A DNA stretch of 27,886 nt from Planctomycetota bacterium (GCA_031082105.1 JAVHLO010000004.1:1-27886); one strand, 5' to 3'; positions 6,412 through 14,641 are shown, counted from the first letter of the stretch. Program-made: numbers and translations. Notes: generated by a model from the letters alone, not told the origin.

Positions 6412-7578
6412 CTACCGTACGTAGGCGCGGAGCATCCCGTACTGCGCCTGGAAGTCGTGGACATCGGTCCCGACGGGGTCCTTGAAGAAGCAGGCGAGGT
6501 GCGGCATCGGACCGGATTCCCCGCGTCGGAGCGCCAGGTCCGCGAACCGGACGAGATCGAGCACGAGCGGGGCCGCGAGCGCGGAATCACACCCCTGCCA
6601 GATGAACTGCATCGCCATCCGCGCGCCGAGAAAACCTTCGAAATGGATGAAATCCCACGCCGTCTTCCAGTCCGCAAGAGATGGGACATAGTCTATCCGC
6701 ACGGCCGAGTGCATGGCGTCATCCCGGATGATCGACCTCAACGCCGCGTCCTTGTTCGCCGTCTTTGCGCGCTTCACCCTTTCATCCCGCAGTGTCGCGC
6801 CGTCGCTATTGCCGAGCAGGTTGTGCCCTTCCCAGCTCAGTACCCTCAGCCGCCGCGCCGTGAACATCGGCGCAAGCGCCGTCTTCACCAGCGTCTCGCC
6901 GGTCTTGCCGTCGCGGCCGGCGTGCGGCACACCATGCTCACGCGCCAGCTCGTCCATGCCGGGCAGCGAGGCGCCGAGCGATGAGGTGAAATTGATATAC
7001 GCGCAGCCGCTCTCCATCGCGGCGATGGCATAGAGCATGCTGGGCGGAAGCCCACGCCCTCCCCTGCCGCGTACAATGCGGCGAATACCGTCCGCCGTCC
7101 GGCCTGCCTCGGCGAGGCCCGGTATCCCTTCCCAGGCCGGTTCCGCGCTCGCGACGTTCACGACCACCACCCGTTCGAGCCGGTTTCGCCGCCGGAAGCT
7201 CTCGATGTCGCGCCGGAGCCTGCCGACGACCGAAGCCGCATTCGACCGCGCCCGTCCGCCGCTCACCGCGTACCCCCGCTTCACCTCGCGCCCGAACAGG
7301 TCGAGCGGCTTCGCCAGCCTGAGGATCAACTCGTCCGGCAGTAGCCCTGTGCTTTCCTGTGTCTTCTTCAGCGCGGGTCCGAGCCCAGTCTTCGCGACCT
7401 CGTGCCCGCCGAAAATAAAACCGCCGACCGGCGCGAGACCGAGCGCGGCGAAGTCGGAGTGTTCCGAGACCATGCCCGTCCCGCCCAGCAGGCCGCGGGC
7501 GAAGGCCATCGCGCCGACCGCCGCACAGGTGGCCACGCAGCCGTGCGCCCCGATGAACCATACGCCGGTCCTCTGCAT
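6412..7578 (-). CDS. ino1: myo-Inositol-1-phosphate synthase
   Basis: The enzyme converts glucose 6-phosphate to 1L-myo-inositol 1-phosphate in an NAD+-dependent internal redox cycle. The 388-residue protein starts with a Rossmann strand and glycine-rich loop (GVWFIGAHGCVATCAAVG). It continues with NVASAEP (141-147), AMESGCAYINFTSSLGAS (187-204), GRDGKTGETLVKT (221-233) and SWEGHNLLGNSDG (248-260), all characteristic of this family. Inositol in bacteria feeds phosphatidylinositol, mycothiol-type thiols or compatible solutes; no partner gene is adjacent, so the use here is unknown. The ATG at 7578 is preferred because the family N-terminus begins there; the frame runs upstream to 7671 into repeat DNA. 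The ribosome site is weak (AGAGAGAC). Family G copy 2 lies 39 nt upstream. Confidence 0.9.
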   Translation of the reverse strand: MQRTGVWFIGAHGCVATCAAVGAMAFARGLLGGTGMVSEHSDFAALGLAPVGGFIFGGHEVAKTGLGPALKKTQESTGLLPDELILRLAKPLDLFGREVKRGYAVSGGRARSNAASVVGRLRRDIESFRRRNRLERVVVVNVASAEPAWEGIPGLAEAGRTADGIRRIVRGRGGRGLPPSMLYAIAAMESGCAYINFTSSLGASLPGMDELAREHGVPHAGRDGKTGETLVKTALAPMFTARRLRVLSWEGHNLLGNSDGATLRDERVKRAKTANKDAALRSIIRDDAMHSAVRIDYVPSLADWKTAWDFIHFEGFLGARMAMQFIWQGCDSALAAPLVLDLVRFADLALRRGESGPMPHLACFFKDPVGTDVHDFQAQYGMLRAYVR

Positions 7579-7617
7579 GTTGTTTTGTCTCTCTATACGG
7601 GAAAGTCTTGTTGCGCG

Positions 7618-7650
7618 TTCTGGAGCGTCAAAGCCGCAGCTTTGACCTTG
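7618..7650 (-). promoter_or_regulatory. 33-bp hairpin element upstream of the inositol-phosphate synthase gene (family G, copy 2)
   Basis: Identical over 33 bases to 5140-5172 when read toward the gene. Its near end is 39 nt from the ATG at 7578. On the plus strand it reads TTCTGGAGCGTCAAAGCCGC followed by AGCTTTGACCTTG. Confidence 0.7.
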
Positions 7651-7704
7651 GAGAGCATCCCGAAAGGCCAAGACACGTCGCCAAGGAGGTTCCGCCCCGC
7701 TTAA

Positions 7705-7744
7705 GGCGGGGTCCGCCTGCGGCGGAAACCGAGTTCGGAATGAC
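7705..7744 (+). repeat. Dispersed repeat with CCGCCTGCGGCGG core, copy 2
   Basis: This is the plus-strand partner of 1037-1075, ending CCGAGTTCGGAATGAC. A GTTCCGCCCCGCTTAAGGCG palindromic module sits directly before it (7689-7708). Confidence 0.65.
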
Positions 7745-7813
7745 GGGCTATCGGTGCTTTTCCAAGATTCCTGAACAGTGCAGGCCGGGCGCCGGCGACA
7801 GGGGGAACGCCCC

Positions 7814-9064
7814 CTACTTCGCCCACTTCCGCGCGATGTTCAGCGTCATGAGCACGTAGGACGTGCACAGGCCGGGATCGTCCTCCCACCAGCGGCTCGC
7901 GGTGTTCGACCACGACCCGTCCTTCTGCTGGACCTCGGCGAGGTACGCGACGAGCTCGTCCGCCCAGCGGTGCTTGACGTTGTCGATCGTGACGATCTCC
8001 GCCTCGCCGTACGCGTCGAGCGCCTTCGCGAACGTGTGATAGTAGTAGAACAGCCCCTGCTTCCCGAGGTTCGGGTCCGCGTCGGTCCTCAGGCCGGGAT
8101 TCTCTTCGAACGTGAAGTTGTCACGAATCCAGTCGTACGCGCCCGCCACGCGCGGGTCGTCTTTCTTCACGAAGGAGTAGATGAAGCTCATCAACCCGAG
8201 GTAGGTCATGCTTCCGTACGATTTGTAGGCCTTCTTGCCGTCCGGTCGGGTGACCGGGCCGCCCTTGCTCTCGTCGGGACGGTAGTAGAACCCGCCGTCA
8301 TTCAGCGGCACAACGTCCTGCTCCCTTATCGCCGGCGGGACGTCGTTCGACTCGCTGCGGTTTTGCACGCGCTCGAGGAACTTCACGGCGCGTTTCCACA
8401 CCTCGCTGTCCTCGGGCAGTCCGGCCGATTTCAGCGCGGCGATGGTCATCGACGAATTGGACAGGTCGGGGTTGGCCGTCTGCGTCTTTTCATCGTATCC
8501 CCAGCCGCCGTACGCCTTGCTGTCGGGTTTCACGTCCATGTAGCTCTCGCAGAATTGCGTCTGCTCGAGGTACCGGCGCGCCTTGAGGATCTGTTCCGCG
8601 TATTTTTCGCGGTCGACGGCGACCAGCGCCATGAGCGAGAGACCGGTCTTGTAGTTTGCAAGCGTGGGGATCTTCCCGGCATCGACTATTTTCCCGCCGT
8701 CCTGGATGCAGCCGAGGATGTACTTCACGCCCTTTTCCATGTTGGCGGAATACTCCTTCTTCACGGACTCCGGCGCCTCGGCGATGGCCTTGACCGCCAT
8801 CGCCGTGAAGGCGACATCCGCCTTGCCCTGCGGATCCGGCCATGACCCGTCCATGAGCTGGCGCGTGGTCAACCACTTCATCCCTCGGGCGAAGGTCGTC
8901 TCCAGCACCGACTGTGCGGACGGCTGCTCTTTCTCGCCGGGCTTGTCGGCGTCGGTCTTCGCTTCCGCCGGGGACTCGCCCTGTTCCCCGCACGCGACAA
9001 ACGGCACGAGGCTGCAGAAGCCGAAGGTCAACACGATCAGAGCAAAGGACAGTCTTCGAAACAT
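7814..9064 (-). CDS. Lipoprotein with squalene-cyclase/prenyltransferase-like alpha/alpha-toroid repeats
   Basis: The 416-residue product has a signal peptide ending in a lipobox-like FVAC (C25) and an acidic/Lys linker. About six helical-pair repeats follow with QW-type signatures: GMKWLTTRQLMDGSWPDPQG, GVKYILGCIQDGG, YGGWGYDE...SSMTIAALKSAG, LNDGGFYYRP...GSMTYLGLMSF, GKQGLFYYYHTFAKAL and LAEVQQKDGSWSNTASRWW. This is the fold of terpene cyclases and protein prenyltransferase beta subunits. I see no DXDD motif of squalene-hopene cyclase, so it is probably not a cyclase. Such envelope-anchored toroid proteins are common in planctomycetes, with unknown function. The ATG at 9064 has AGGAGG 6 nt upstream. 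Confidence 0.85.
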   Translation of the reverse strand: MFRRLSFALIVLTFGFCSLVPFVACGEQGESPAEAKTDADKPGEKEQPSAQSVLETTFARGMKWLTTRQLMDGSWPDPQGKADVAFTAMAVKAIAEAPESVKKEYSANMEKGVKYILGCIQDGGKIVDAGKIPTLANYKTGLSLMALVAVDREKYAEQILKARRYLEQTQFCESYMDVKPDSKAYGGWGYDEKTQTANPDLSNSSMTIAALKSAGLPEDSEVWKRAVKFLERVQNRSESNDVPPAIREQDVVPLNDGGFYYRPDESKGGPVTRPDGKKAYKSYGSMTYLGLMSFIYSFVKKDDPRVAGAYDWIRDNFTFEENPGLRTDADPNLGKQGLFYYYHTFAKALDAYGEAEIVTIDNVKHRWADELVAYLAEVQQKDGSWSNTASRWWEDDPGLCTSYVLMTLNIARKWAK

Positions 9065-9158
9065 GACAGGCCTCCTAGAGACAAGAATCGGACAGCCGCA
9101 CGCGGAGCCGGCCTTCCCGACACAACTGGCCCATTGCGGCAGAGACGATCCAATGAAG

Positions 9159-9249
9159 CCCAGCCGTCAGGCTGGGAGACTCACAGACCGCCTACGACTT
9201 CTCATTCCGAGCATAGGCCGGCTGTCACGTACCCAAGCTGACGCTTGGG
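9159..9249. repeat. Two related hairpins
   Basis: CCCAGCC-GTCA-GGCTGGG (9159-9176) and CCCAAGC-TGAC-GCTTGGG (9232-9249) share layout and near sequence. They sit between the toroid lipoprotein start and the upstream gene's stop. They could act as a terminator or processing site, or be remnants of a dispersed palindrome. Confidence 0.5.
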
Positions 9250-9276
9250 CTTGGAGTCCCGGACCACAGGTCAGTC

Positions 9277-9325
9277 TCTCGCTCGCTACCCGCTACTCAC
9301 TACCCGCTACTCGCCGCTCGCCACT
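9277..9325 (-). repeat. Degenerate heptamer array overlapping the 3' end of a gene
   Basis: On the minus strand it reads as GTAGCGG / GTAGTGA / GTAGCGG / GTAGCGA units with a period of seven. The array covers the last few codons (VASGE) of the membrane-protein gene and supplies its TAG stop at 9307-9309. Confidence 0.65.
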
Positions 9326-10599
9326 CCGAAGAACCTGCGCACGACCTCGTCGTGCCTGGCAGACCAATCCGCCTGCTTCAAAGCCCTCTCCGTTTTCGCG
9401 CGCACGGCATCCGCGGCGAAAGCGCCCGAGGCCGTGTTTCCCTGCGCGGACGCTCCGTCTGTCGCGCCCGCAAGGGACACCGCCCCCGCTCCTTCGCTGC
9501 CATTGTCGTCCGTCCCGCCAACACCGGCTCCCGCGGCAGACCCGCCCGTGCAGCCTCCCGGCGGAGCGGACGTGATCGCTTCGCTCACGATTCTCTCGAT
9601 GGTCTCGCGAAGCCTGGACGATTCTCCGCCTTGCGAGAGTGCCGCAAGCTCTTCCAGCAGCGCCTTGTCGGCGATTGCAGGATCGAGTACGGCCCGCAGT
9701 CTTTGAATCAATCTTGCCCGCTCTTCCGCGGAGGCGTTCAACAGCATCCGCTCGATCTCGATCGCGCACTGTTCCGCGGAGTCGGCCGCGGGCAGTGAGG
9801 GACCGATCCCGATCGCGTTCAAGATCGCGTTGGCGGTGAGGGTCGCCTCTTTTTCGCCCGGCGAAGCCCCGCGCTCTCCGGTAGAAGTCCCGGCGCCCGC
9901 GCCTGCTGCAGAAGCGGTAGCGGGGCGTACAATGTCCGGTGAGCGGACATCGGACCCGGCTCCACCCGGGTCCGCCGCACCGGCCGGCGTGTTTCCGCCG
10001 GAGGTCCGGCCGGGCTGTGCGATGACGGCCTCGCCGGTTTCCGCCTCCGCAACCGGCGGCGAGGAGGTGTCCTTCGCGTCCGCGCCACCCGGAGCCAGGA
10101 CCGGCATGAGCAGCACGACACAGACCCAGGCCGCCACAGCGGCTGCGCCATACCGCGAAACAGCCGGGAGCACAGCGCCGTACGGGCAGTGATCCCGAAA
10201 GCTCGACAGCGTTCCCTCGGTCTCTGTCCTGAGCAACACGGACATCTGTGAGCGCATCTCTCCGCTATCACTCGGGGTCCCACCGGCTTCGAGAATCGAG
10301 AGAAGCCTGTCGTCGAACCGCAATGACCTGTCGAGGAACACGGCCGCGGCGATCTCGGCGGTCTCCCGCGCGGGCACGACGAGCGCGCTGGCCGCCGAGA
10401 GAAACGCGCCGGCGACCATTGCGGCGGCACAGATGTACACCGCGCCCGGGACCTTCGCCATCCACAGCGCGGGGTAGGCCGCCAGCGCCGCAAGCGCCAG
10501 GACGAGCACGCACGCAGATGCGCGCCTTGCCGCAAGGCGCATGCGCAGGAACCGCGCCGCAATGCGCAGGTGCTCGGCTATTGTCGTCGGGTATTTCAC
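9307..10599 (-). CDS. Membrane protein of unknown function, translationally coupled to the YdjY-domain gene
   Basis: The 430-residue protein has two hydrophobic segments near residues 28-48 and 50-74. A cytoplasmic-looking stretch follows with RSLRFDDRLLSILEA, a pattern seen in DUF4175-like membrane proteins. A third membrane segment lies at about 153-168, then a long Ala/Gly/Ser/Pro-rich low-complexity linker (170-265). The C-terminal part is mostly helical (EIERMLLNASAEERARLIQR), followed by a second Gly/Ala-rich stretch. I do not recognise an enzymatic motif. Translation begins at a GTG that overlaps the preceding gene's TGA (GTGA), with AAGAAGGA just upstream, so expression is tied to that gene. 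The last codons come from a heptamer repeat, so the C-terminal tail is probably not conserved. Confidence 0.75.
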   Translation of the reverse strand: MKYPTTIAEHLRIAARFLRMRLAARRASACVLVLALAALAAYPALWMAKVPGAVYICAAAMVAGAFLSAASALVVPARETAEIAAAVFLDRSLRFDDRLLSILEAGGTPSDSGEMRSQMSVLLRTETEGTLSSFRDHCPYGAVLPAVSRYGAAAVAAWVCVVLLMPVLAPGGADAKDTSSPPVAEAETGEAVIAQPGRTSGGNTPAGAADPGGAGSDVRSPDIVRPATASAAGAGAGTSTGERGASPGEKEATLTANAILNAIGIGPSLPAADSAEQCAIEIERMLLNASAEERARLIQRLRAVLDPAIADKALLEELAALSQGGESSRLRETIERIVSEAITSAPPGGCTGGSAAGAGVGGTDDNGSEGAGAVSLAGATDGASAQGNTASGAFAADAVRAKTERALKQADWSARHDEVVRRFFGVASGE

Positions 10600-11552
10600 T
10601 TGTCCTTCTTTTCCTGCAACTCTTTCCGCACACGCTCCTGTTCGGCCTTGAGTTTCTTCAGCTCCTCCTCCTTCGGCGGCTTGACGATCAGCGTGGCCCT
10701 GGTGCCCCTGGCCGGGAGCGTCTTTCCGTTCGCAAAGTACAGGTTGTTGCTGTCCTCCCCGATGGGCAGGTCGAGGATCGAGGACGGATCGTGGTAGGTG
10801 GCCACGAGCGTCTTGCCATGAGTCGCAAGGTATATCTGTCTGCCGGTCGGCTTGCCGGTCTCCACATCGATCTCATCGACGAACTTCGAACCGGCGAAGA
10901 CCCAGCCCACCTGCGGGATGGTCTTGCCGGTCCGCGAGTCGACCGTGAGGTCTTCCGCGCGATGCTCGACGACCTTCCCGTCGGATTCCCAGCGAATGAA
11001 CACGAGCACGTTGTCGCCGACCGGCTCGGTGGGGTCTCCGAGCTTGGCCGGGCCGCCGCCGCCGTACGAGTCCTTGTCGCGCAGCCCCAACAGCAACAGC
11101 GCCGCATGCACCTCTTCAGGCACACACTTGACCGTGATGACGCTCTCGTGATCCTTGCCGCCCTCCGAGCAGGCGACCAGTTCGATATTCACATCCTGCT
11201 GGACGATCATTCCGTCCAGTTCCACGCGCCGGTCCTCTTTCGGCTCCAGGTACAGCCGGCCGCCTCCGGGCAGTTCGACGTGGTCTTTCTTCTTCGGCTC
11301 CTCCGTGGGCGGCTTTTCGCCATTTCCGTCGTTCGGTTTCTCATCTGCGAACAGGTCGCCCCCGTCGCCGGGTTCCGCGCCGCGCTTCGCCGCCTCCACG
11401 CGCTGCCTGGCCTGGGCCTCCGGACTGAGATTGAAACTGCGCAGTTCCTTCTTCTCGAACGGCACGTTCCAGACGTCCTCGAAGACCGACAGTGCGGCAA
11501 TCGCCGCGCCACAGACGAACAGGCAGATGAGAATCGTGTACTTGTAGGTCAT
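10596..11552 (-). CDS. YdjY-domain protein with N-terminal membrane anchor
   Basis: The 318-residue product starts with a membrane segment or uncleaved signal (TILICLFVCGAAIAALSVF) and a charged linker (45-90). The YdjY-type core begins at about residue 98: RRVELDGMIVQQDVNIELVA, then GGKDHESVITVKCVPEEVHAALLLLGL. The HESV...HAALLLLGL pattern marks this poorly characterised family, which is frequent in planctomycetes. The C-terminus is a charged coiled-coil-like tail (EEELKKLKAEQERVRKELQE). The core is probably extracytoplasmic. No enzymatic role is known to me. It overlaps the downstream membrane-protein gene by 4 bp, implying that the two work together. The ATG at 11552 follows GGAGGA. Confidence 0.85.
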   Translation of the reverse strand: MTYKYTILICLFVCGAAIAALSVFEDVWNVPFEKKELRSFNLSPEAQARQRVEAAKRGAEPGDGGDLFADEKPNDGNGEKPPTEEPKKKDHVELPGGGRLYLEPKEDRRVELDGMIVQQDVNIELVACSEGGKDHESVITVKCVPEEVHAALLLLGLRDKDSYGGGGPAKLGDPTEPVGDNVLVFIRWESDGKVVEHRAEDLTVDSRTGKTIPQVGWVFAGSKFVDEIDVETGKPTGRQIYLATHGKTLVATYHDPSSILDLPIGEDSNNLYFANGKTLPARGTRATLIVKPPKEEELKKLKAEQERVRKELQEKKDK

Positions 11553-11650
11553 GAGGACTCCTCCACAAACGACCCTGACATTAATAACGCATTAACCCCA
11601 TGTGCGGTTCGGTCGATCTCATTCGATACGCAAGAGCGCCGCGGCCGGGG

Positions 11651-12595
11651 CTACTTCGGATCCGGCGGTTTGGAGCCGCCGGCCCCTGTCTGCGCCGCCT
11701 CGAGGGCAGCCTTTACTTTCTCCTTTTTCGCCGAGAGAAACTCGCTCAACAACGCCAGCCCGAGGCCGCCCGCGAGAAGCAGGAACACCGGAACGGAGAC
11801 GCGGCCCTGCCCCTTCGGAGGCCATACCCCGGGGAGCGCGCCAAGCATTAGCCCGATCAGCAAGGCCATCGTTTGAGACCGGTATCGCTTCAACAACAGA
11901 TCCAGGAGCCTGATGAAGAAAATAAAACAGAGTATCGCACCGATCCCGAACGCGGTGCAAACGACGAGACTGTCCACGAATGGGGCCGGTTTGGCGTCCC
12001 CGAGCTTCACGTCGAGAAACGACGGCATGAACTTGCTCACCACGGTTCCCACGGCGGTCCACACCGTCTTGTATTCGCCGATCAACACGAGCGTTGCGGA
12101 GCCGCTGACGCCGGGGAGGATCATAACGCTGGTCGCCAGGAGTCCGCAGGCAGCGTACCACAGGAACGACGGGACGGACGGCGCCGGCATGGACAGACCG
12201 GCGACAGCGGATTTGGACTCCTCCGGCACGAACCAGACGAGCAGGAAGCCTGCGACCAGTCCCGCAACAAGGCATAGGCATTCCTCCCAGCCGTGTCTTT
12301 TCATTTCGCGGTACGGCGTCCTGATCGAACCGAGTATCAGCCCGATAAAGACGGCGGCAAGCTCGGAAGGATACCTGTCCATCAGCGCCGGGATCAACTT
12401 GCTCGCTCCGACGAACGCGATGCCGAGTCCGATTCCCAGCGGGAAAAGGTATCTCAGATTGAACTTCTTGAGCGCGACGACAATGTCTTCAAAAATGCCA
12501 AGTATGAGCGCGACGGTGCCGCCGCTGACGCCCGGGATCACGTTGGCGATCCCGACGAAGACGCCCTTGACGACAAGCACAAGTTGTTTGATCAC
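11651..12595 (-). CDS. popT: PopT/DUF368 polyprenyl-phosphate transporter
   Basis: This polytopic membrane protein of about 314 residues has the two inverted-repeat signatures of DUF368: NVIPGVSGGTVALILGIFED near the N-terminus and MILPGVSGSATLVLIGEY in the second half. Members of this family have been identified as undecaprenyl-phosphate translocases that return the lipid carrier to the inner leaflet for reuse in wall and polysaccharide synthesis. About eight to nine hydrophobic segments are visible, with a short basic C-terminal tail ending GGSKPPDPK. The frame is open to 12643, but the GTG at 12595 is the best start because GAAGGAG precedes it and homology begins there (VIKQLVLVVKGVFVGIAN). 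Confidence 0.88.
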   Translation of the reverse strand: MIKQLVLVVKGVFVGIANVIPGVSGGTVALILGIFEDIVVALKKFNLRYLFPLGIGLGIAFVGASKLIPALMDRYPSELAAVFIGLILGSIRTPYREMKRHGWEECLCLVAGLVAGFLLVWFVPEESKSAVAGLSMPAPSVPSFLWYAACGLLATSVMILPGVSGSATLVLIGEYKTVWTAVGTVVSKFMPSFLDVKLGDAKPAPFVDSLVVCTAFGIGAILCFIFFIRLLDLLLKRYRSQTMALLIGLMLGALPGVWPPKGQGRVSVPVFLLLAGGLGLALLSEFLSAKKEKVKAALEAAQTGAGGSKPPDPK

Positions 12596-12691
12596 GCGCA
12601 CGACTCCTTCGACCGGGCCGGCCTGATATTCACGAAGGCACACAAAGACGCGCGTTCGTGCAGCACACTCGACGGTCGCCGCTCATACTGC

Positions 12692-13885
12692 TCACACGCC
12701 CAGCACCATCGCCACAACCGTATCCGCGAAGAGTTTCCCCTTCCGGGTCAGCCGGAACATCCCACCGTGTTCCTCCAGCAACTGCCTGGCGACCAGGTCG
12801 AGCACGACGGAGTTACGCGGCAGGTCGGCGCCGCGCATCGTCCGGAGACCGAGGAACTTCTTTTCGAGCTCGATCTGCTCCGGGTCCAGCTCCTCTTCGA
12901 ACCCCACCGCACTGTTCGCCGACTCCATGGCTTCAATGAAGGCTACGGCGGACCCGGTATTCGCCGACCGCTTCGTTCCGAGATGGGAATGCGCGGAGGC
13001 CCCGAGTCCCACATATTCGCCGCCCGCCCAGTAGAGCAGGTTGTGTCTGCACTGGCAGCCCTTGCGAGCGAAATTTGAGATCTCGTAGTGGTCGAATCCG
13101 GCCTGTTTCAGCACATCGATCGTGGTCTCGTACATCCCTGCCTGGGCCTTCTCGTCCGGCACTTTGACGACGCGCTTTTCGACGTCCATCGCCAGCGGCG
13201 TTCCTTCGGCAAGCGTCAGACAATACGCGGACACATGGTCGGGGCCAAGCTCGACGATCCTCGCCAGCGTCTTCCGCCACGATTCGAGCGATTGGCCGGG
13301 CACCCCGAACATGAGATCGACGGAGACCTGTGGGAAACCCGCGCCGCGCGCAAGGCGGAACGACTCCATCGCCTGCGCGCTCGTGTGCGCGCGGCCCAGC
13401 GCTTTCAACTCCGAATCGACCGTCGATTGAAAACCGAGCGAGACGCGAGTCACTCCGGCGCGGCGCATCGTCGTCATCTTTCTCGGATCGACCGTGCCGG
13501 GATTCGCCTCGCACGTCACCTCGCAGTCCGGCGCGATCGCCCCCGGACAGATTCGCCTCGAAACGGAAATCAGGTCCGCCAGAAGGTGTTCGTCAAGTAC
13601 GGTCGGCGTGCCGCCGCCGACGTAGACACTGGTGATCGTCGTCTCGCCCGGACGCACGTCGGCCGGTTCGGGGTCCGTCCTGAGCCAGTCGTTCCCGTGG
13701 GGAAGCATCGGCATCCCGTGACGGGTGAGCGCCGACAGCCGCGACGCTGCCTCTGCCTCGACCGCGCGAACGTACCGGCGCTGGACGTTCCAGTCGAGTG
13801 TCCTCACGCTTTCAGAATAGAAATCGCAGTAGGGACACTTGGAAACGCAAAACGGCACGTGGATGTAGACACCGTACTCGCGCAT
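12692..13885 (-). CDS. hemW: HemW, radical SAM heme chaperone (formerly HemN-like coproporphyrinogen oxidase)
   Basis: The 397-residue protein begins REYGVYIHVPFCVSKCPYCD, the radical SAM CxxxCxxC cluster site (C13, C17, C20) preceded by the family's IHVPFC. Further family signatures are SVYVGGGTPTVL, CEANPGTVD, RVSLGFQS, VSVDLMFGVPGQ, HYEISNFARKG and CRHNLLYWAGGEYVGLGASA. HemW binds heme and a 4Fe-4S cluster and is linked to heme delivery to respiratory enzymes; it lacks true coproporphyrinogen oxidase activity in characterised cases. The frame extends to 13945, but that start lies in a dispersed palindrome. The ATG at 13885 matches the family N-terminus. An insertion at about 65-90 (LTRHGMPMLPHGNDWLRTDP) is longer than usual. 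Confidence 0.92.
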   Translation of the reverse strand: MREYGVYIHVPFCVSKCPYCDFYSESVRTLDWNVQRRYVRAVEAEAASRLSALTRHGMPMLPHGNDWLRTDPEPADVRPGETTITSVYVGGGTPTVLDEHLLADLISVSRRICPGAIAPDCEVTCEANPGTVDPRKMTTMRRAGVTRVSLGFQSTVDSELKALGRAHTSAQAMESFRLARGAGFPQVSVDLMFGVPGQSLESWRKTLARIVELGPDHVSAYCLTLAEGTPLAMDVEKRVVKVPDEKAQAGMYETTIDVLKQAGFDHYEISNFARKGCQCRHNLLYWAGGEYVGLGASAHSHLGTKRSANTGSAVAFIEAMESANSAVGFEEELDPEQIELEKKFLGLRTMRGADLPRNSVVLDLVARQLLEEHGGMFRLTRKGKLFADTVVAMVLGV

Positions 13886-13940
13886 CGGCTGGGACCTGAG
13901 AAAAACGCGGCGTGGCAGAGCCGCTACAAAACTAGAGACT

Positions 13941-14058
13941 GTCATTCCCGCGAAAGCGGGAATCCAGTGGATCGGTGACGCGACCGAGATCGTCGGAGTC
14001 CGGTCCTATCCTCTTGTTGTGGCACCGTCTGCTGGATTCCCGCTTTCGCGGGAATGAC
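13941..14058. repeat. 118-bp element with perfect 26-bp terminal inverted repeats (dRS3-like palindrome)
   Basis: The left end GTCATTCCCGCGAAAGCGGG (13941-13966 in full) and its exact reverse complement at 14033-14058 flank 66 bp of unique DNA. Each terminal repeat is itself palindromic (ATTCCCGCGAAAGCGGGAAT). The same core is the dRS3 repeat of Neisseria and is seen in many unrelated genomes. It lies between hemW and the pyruvate-kinase-domain gene, which are transcribed in the same direction. Confidence 0.9.
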
Positions 14059-14089
14059 ATATCCACGTTCTCTTCATGAACCGATCGGG

Positions 14090-14641
14090 CTAGAAGTTCC
14101 GCGGCTTCGCGATCACCTCGCGGACTTTCATGTCAAAAAACTGGTTCGACGGCTGCGCGTGGATCTTCAAGATAGTATCGGACCCTTTGCCCGTCCCCGC
14201 CACGGCGATGATGTCGCCGGGCGGAACGAGGCCCGCATCGGAGACCATTGCCGCCATCTCGAGGCACACCTTGGTGCCCTGGCAGAACATGCGCAGCGTC
14301 GAGCGGACTATCTCCTCCTCGGAGGACCCGCACCTGGCCTTGATTGCCGCGCCAATCCCGCGCAACGTAGCCGTGCCGGTCAACACGCGCGCGCCCGCGG
14401 CCTCGACCTCGCGCCGGATTTCGGCGGAAAACTCCTGTTCGCCCGGTTTCGCAAAACCGGTGTTGTGCGTCACAAACACCAACTGCAGCCCCTGCCCCGC
14501 GGCCAGCTCGACCGCGCGCTTCGCAGTCCGGCCCGTAGTGGACGCGATGACCACATGCTTCACACCGTCCTTCACAGCCCGCTCAAACGCCAGCTTCAGG
14601 GTAGTCTCAGTGTTCTTCGGACCGAATTCGTCGAAGTACAT
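14090..14641 (-). CDS. Pyruvate kinase alpha/beta-domain protein (stand-alone C-terminal domain)
   Basis: The 183-residue protein begins MYFDEFGPKNTETTLKLAFE and continues with KHVVIASTTGRTAKRAVELA, the pattern of single-domain proteins related to the allosteric C-terminal domain of pyruvate kinase (PF02887; COG1751-like). The catalytic barrel is absent, so it cannot transfer phosphate as pyruvate kinase does. The role in bacteria and archaea is unproven. A glycine-rich segment near the end (GDIIAVAGTGKGSDTILKIH) is typical of the family. The frame opens further upstream to 14791 inside the neighbouring gene, but homology begins at MYFDEFG and a GAGGATACGAGG run precedes that ATG. Confidence 0.85.
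   Translation of the reverse strand: MYFDEFGPKNTETTLKLAFERAVKDGVKHVVIASTTGRTAKRAVELAAGQGLQLVFVTHNTGFAKPGEQEFSAEIRREVEAAGARVLTGTATLRGIGAAIKARCGSSEEEIVRSTLRMFCQGTKVCLEMAAMVSDAGLVPPGDIIAVAGTGKGSDTILKIHAQPSNQFFDMKVREVIAKPRNF

Noticed and set aside
7814..9064. Squalene-hopene cyclase
   Set aside because: The toroid repeats are clear, but the catalytic DXDD motif is absent, the protein is shorter than true cyclases and it has a lipoprotein signal.
10248..11876. 542-codon plus-strand frame
   Set aside because: It spans the antisense of three minus-strand genes with good starts; no recognisable protein features.
12596..12643. Upstream GTG start for the DUF368 gene
   Set aside because: No ribosome site precedes it, and the family N-terminus starts at the GTG at 12595, which has GAAGGAG.
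13886..13945. ATG at 13945 as the HemW start
   Set aside because: It lies in the dRS3-like palindrome and would add 20 residues not seen in the family.
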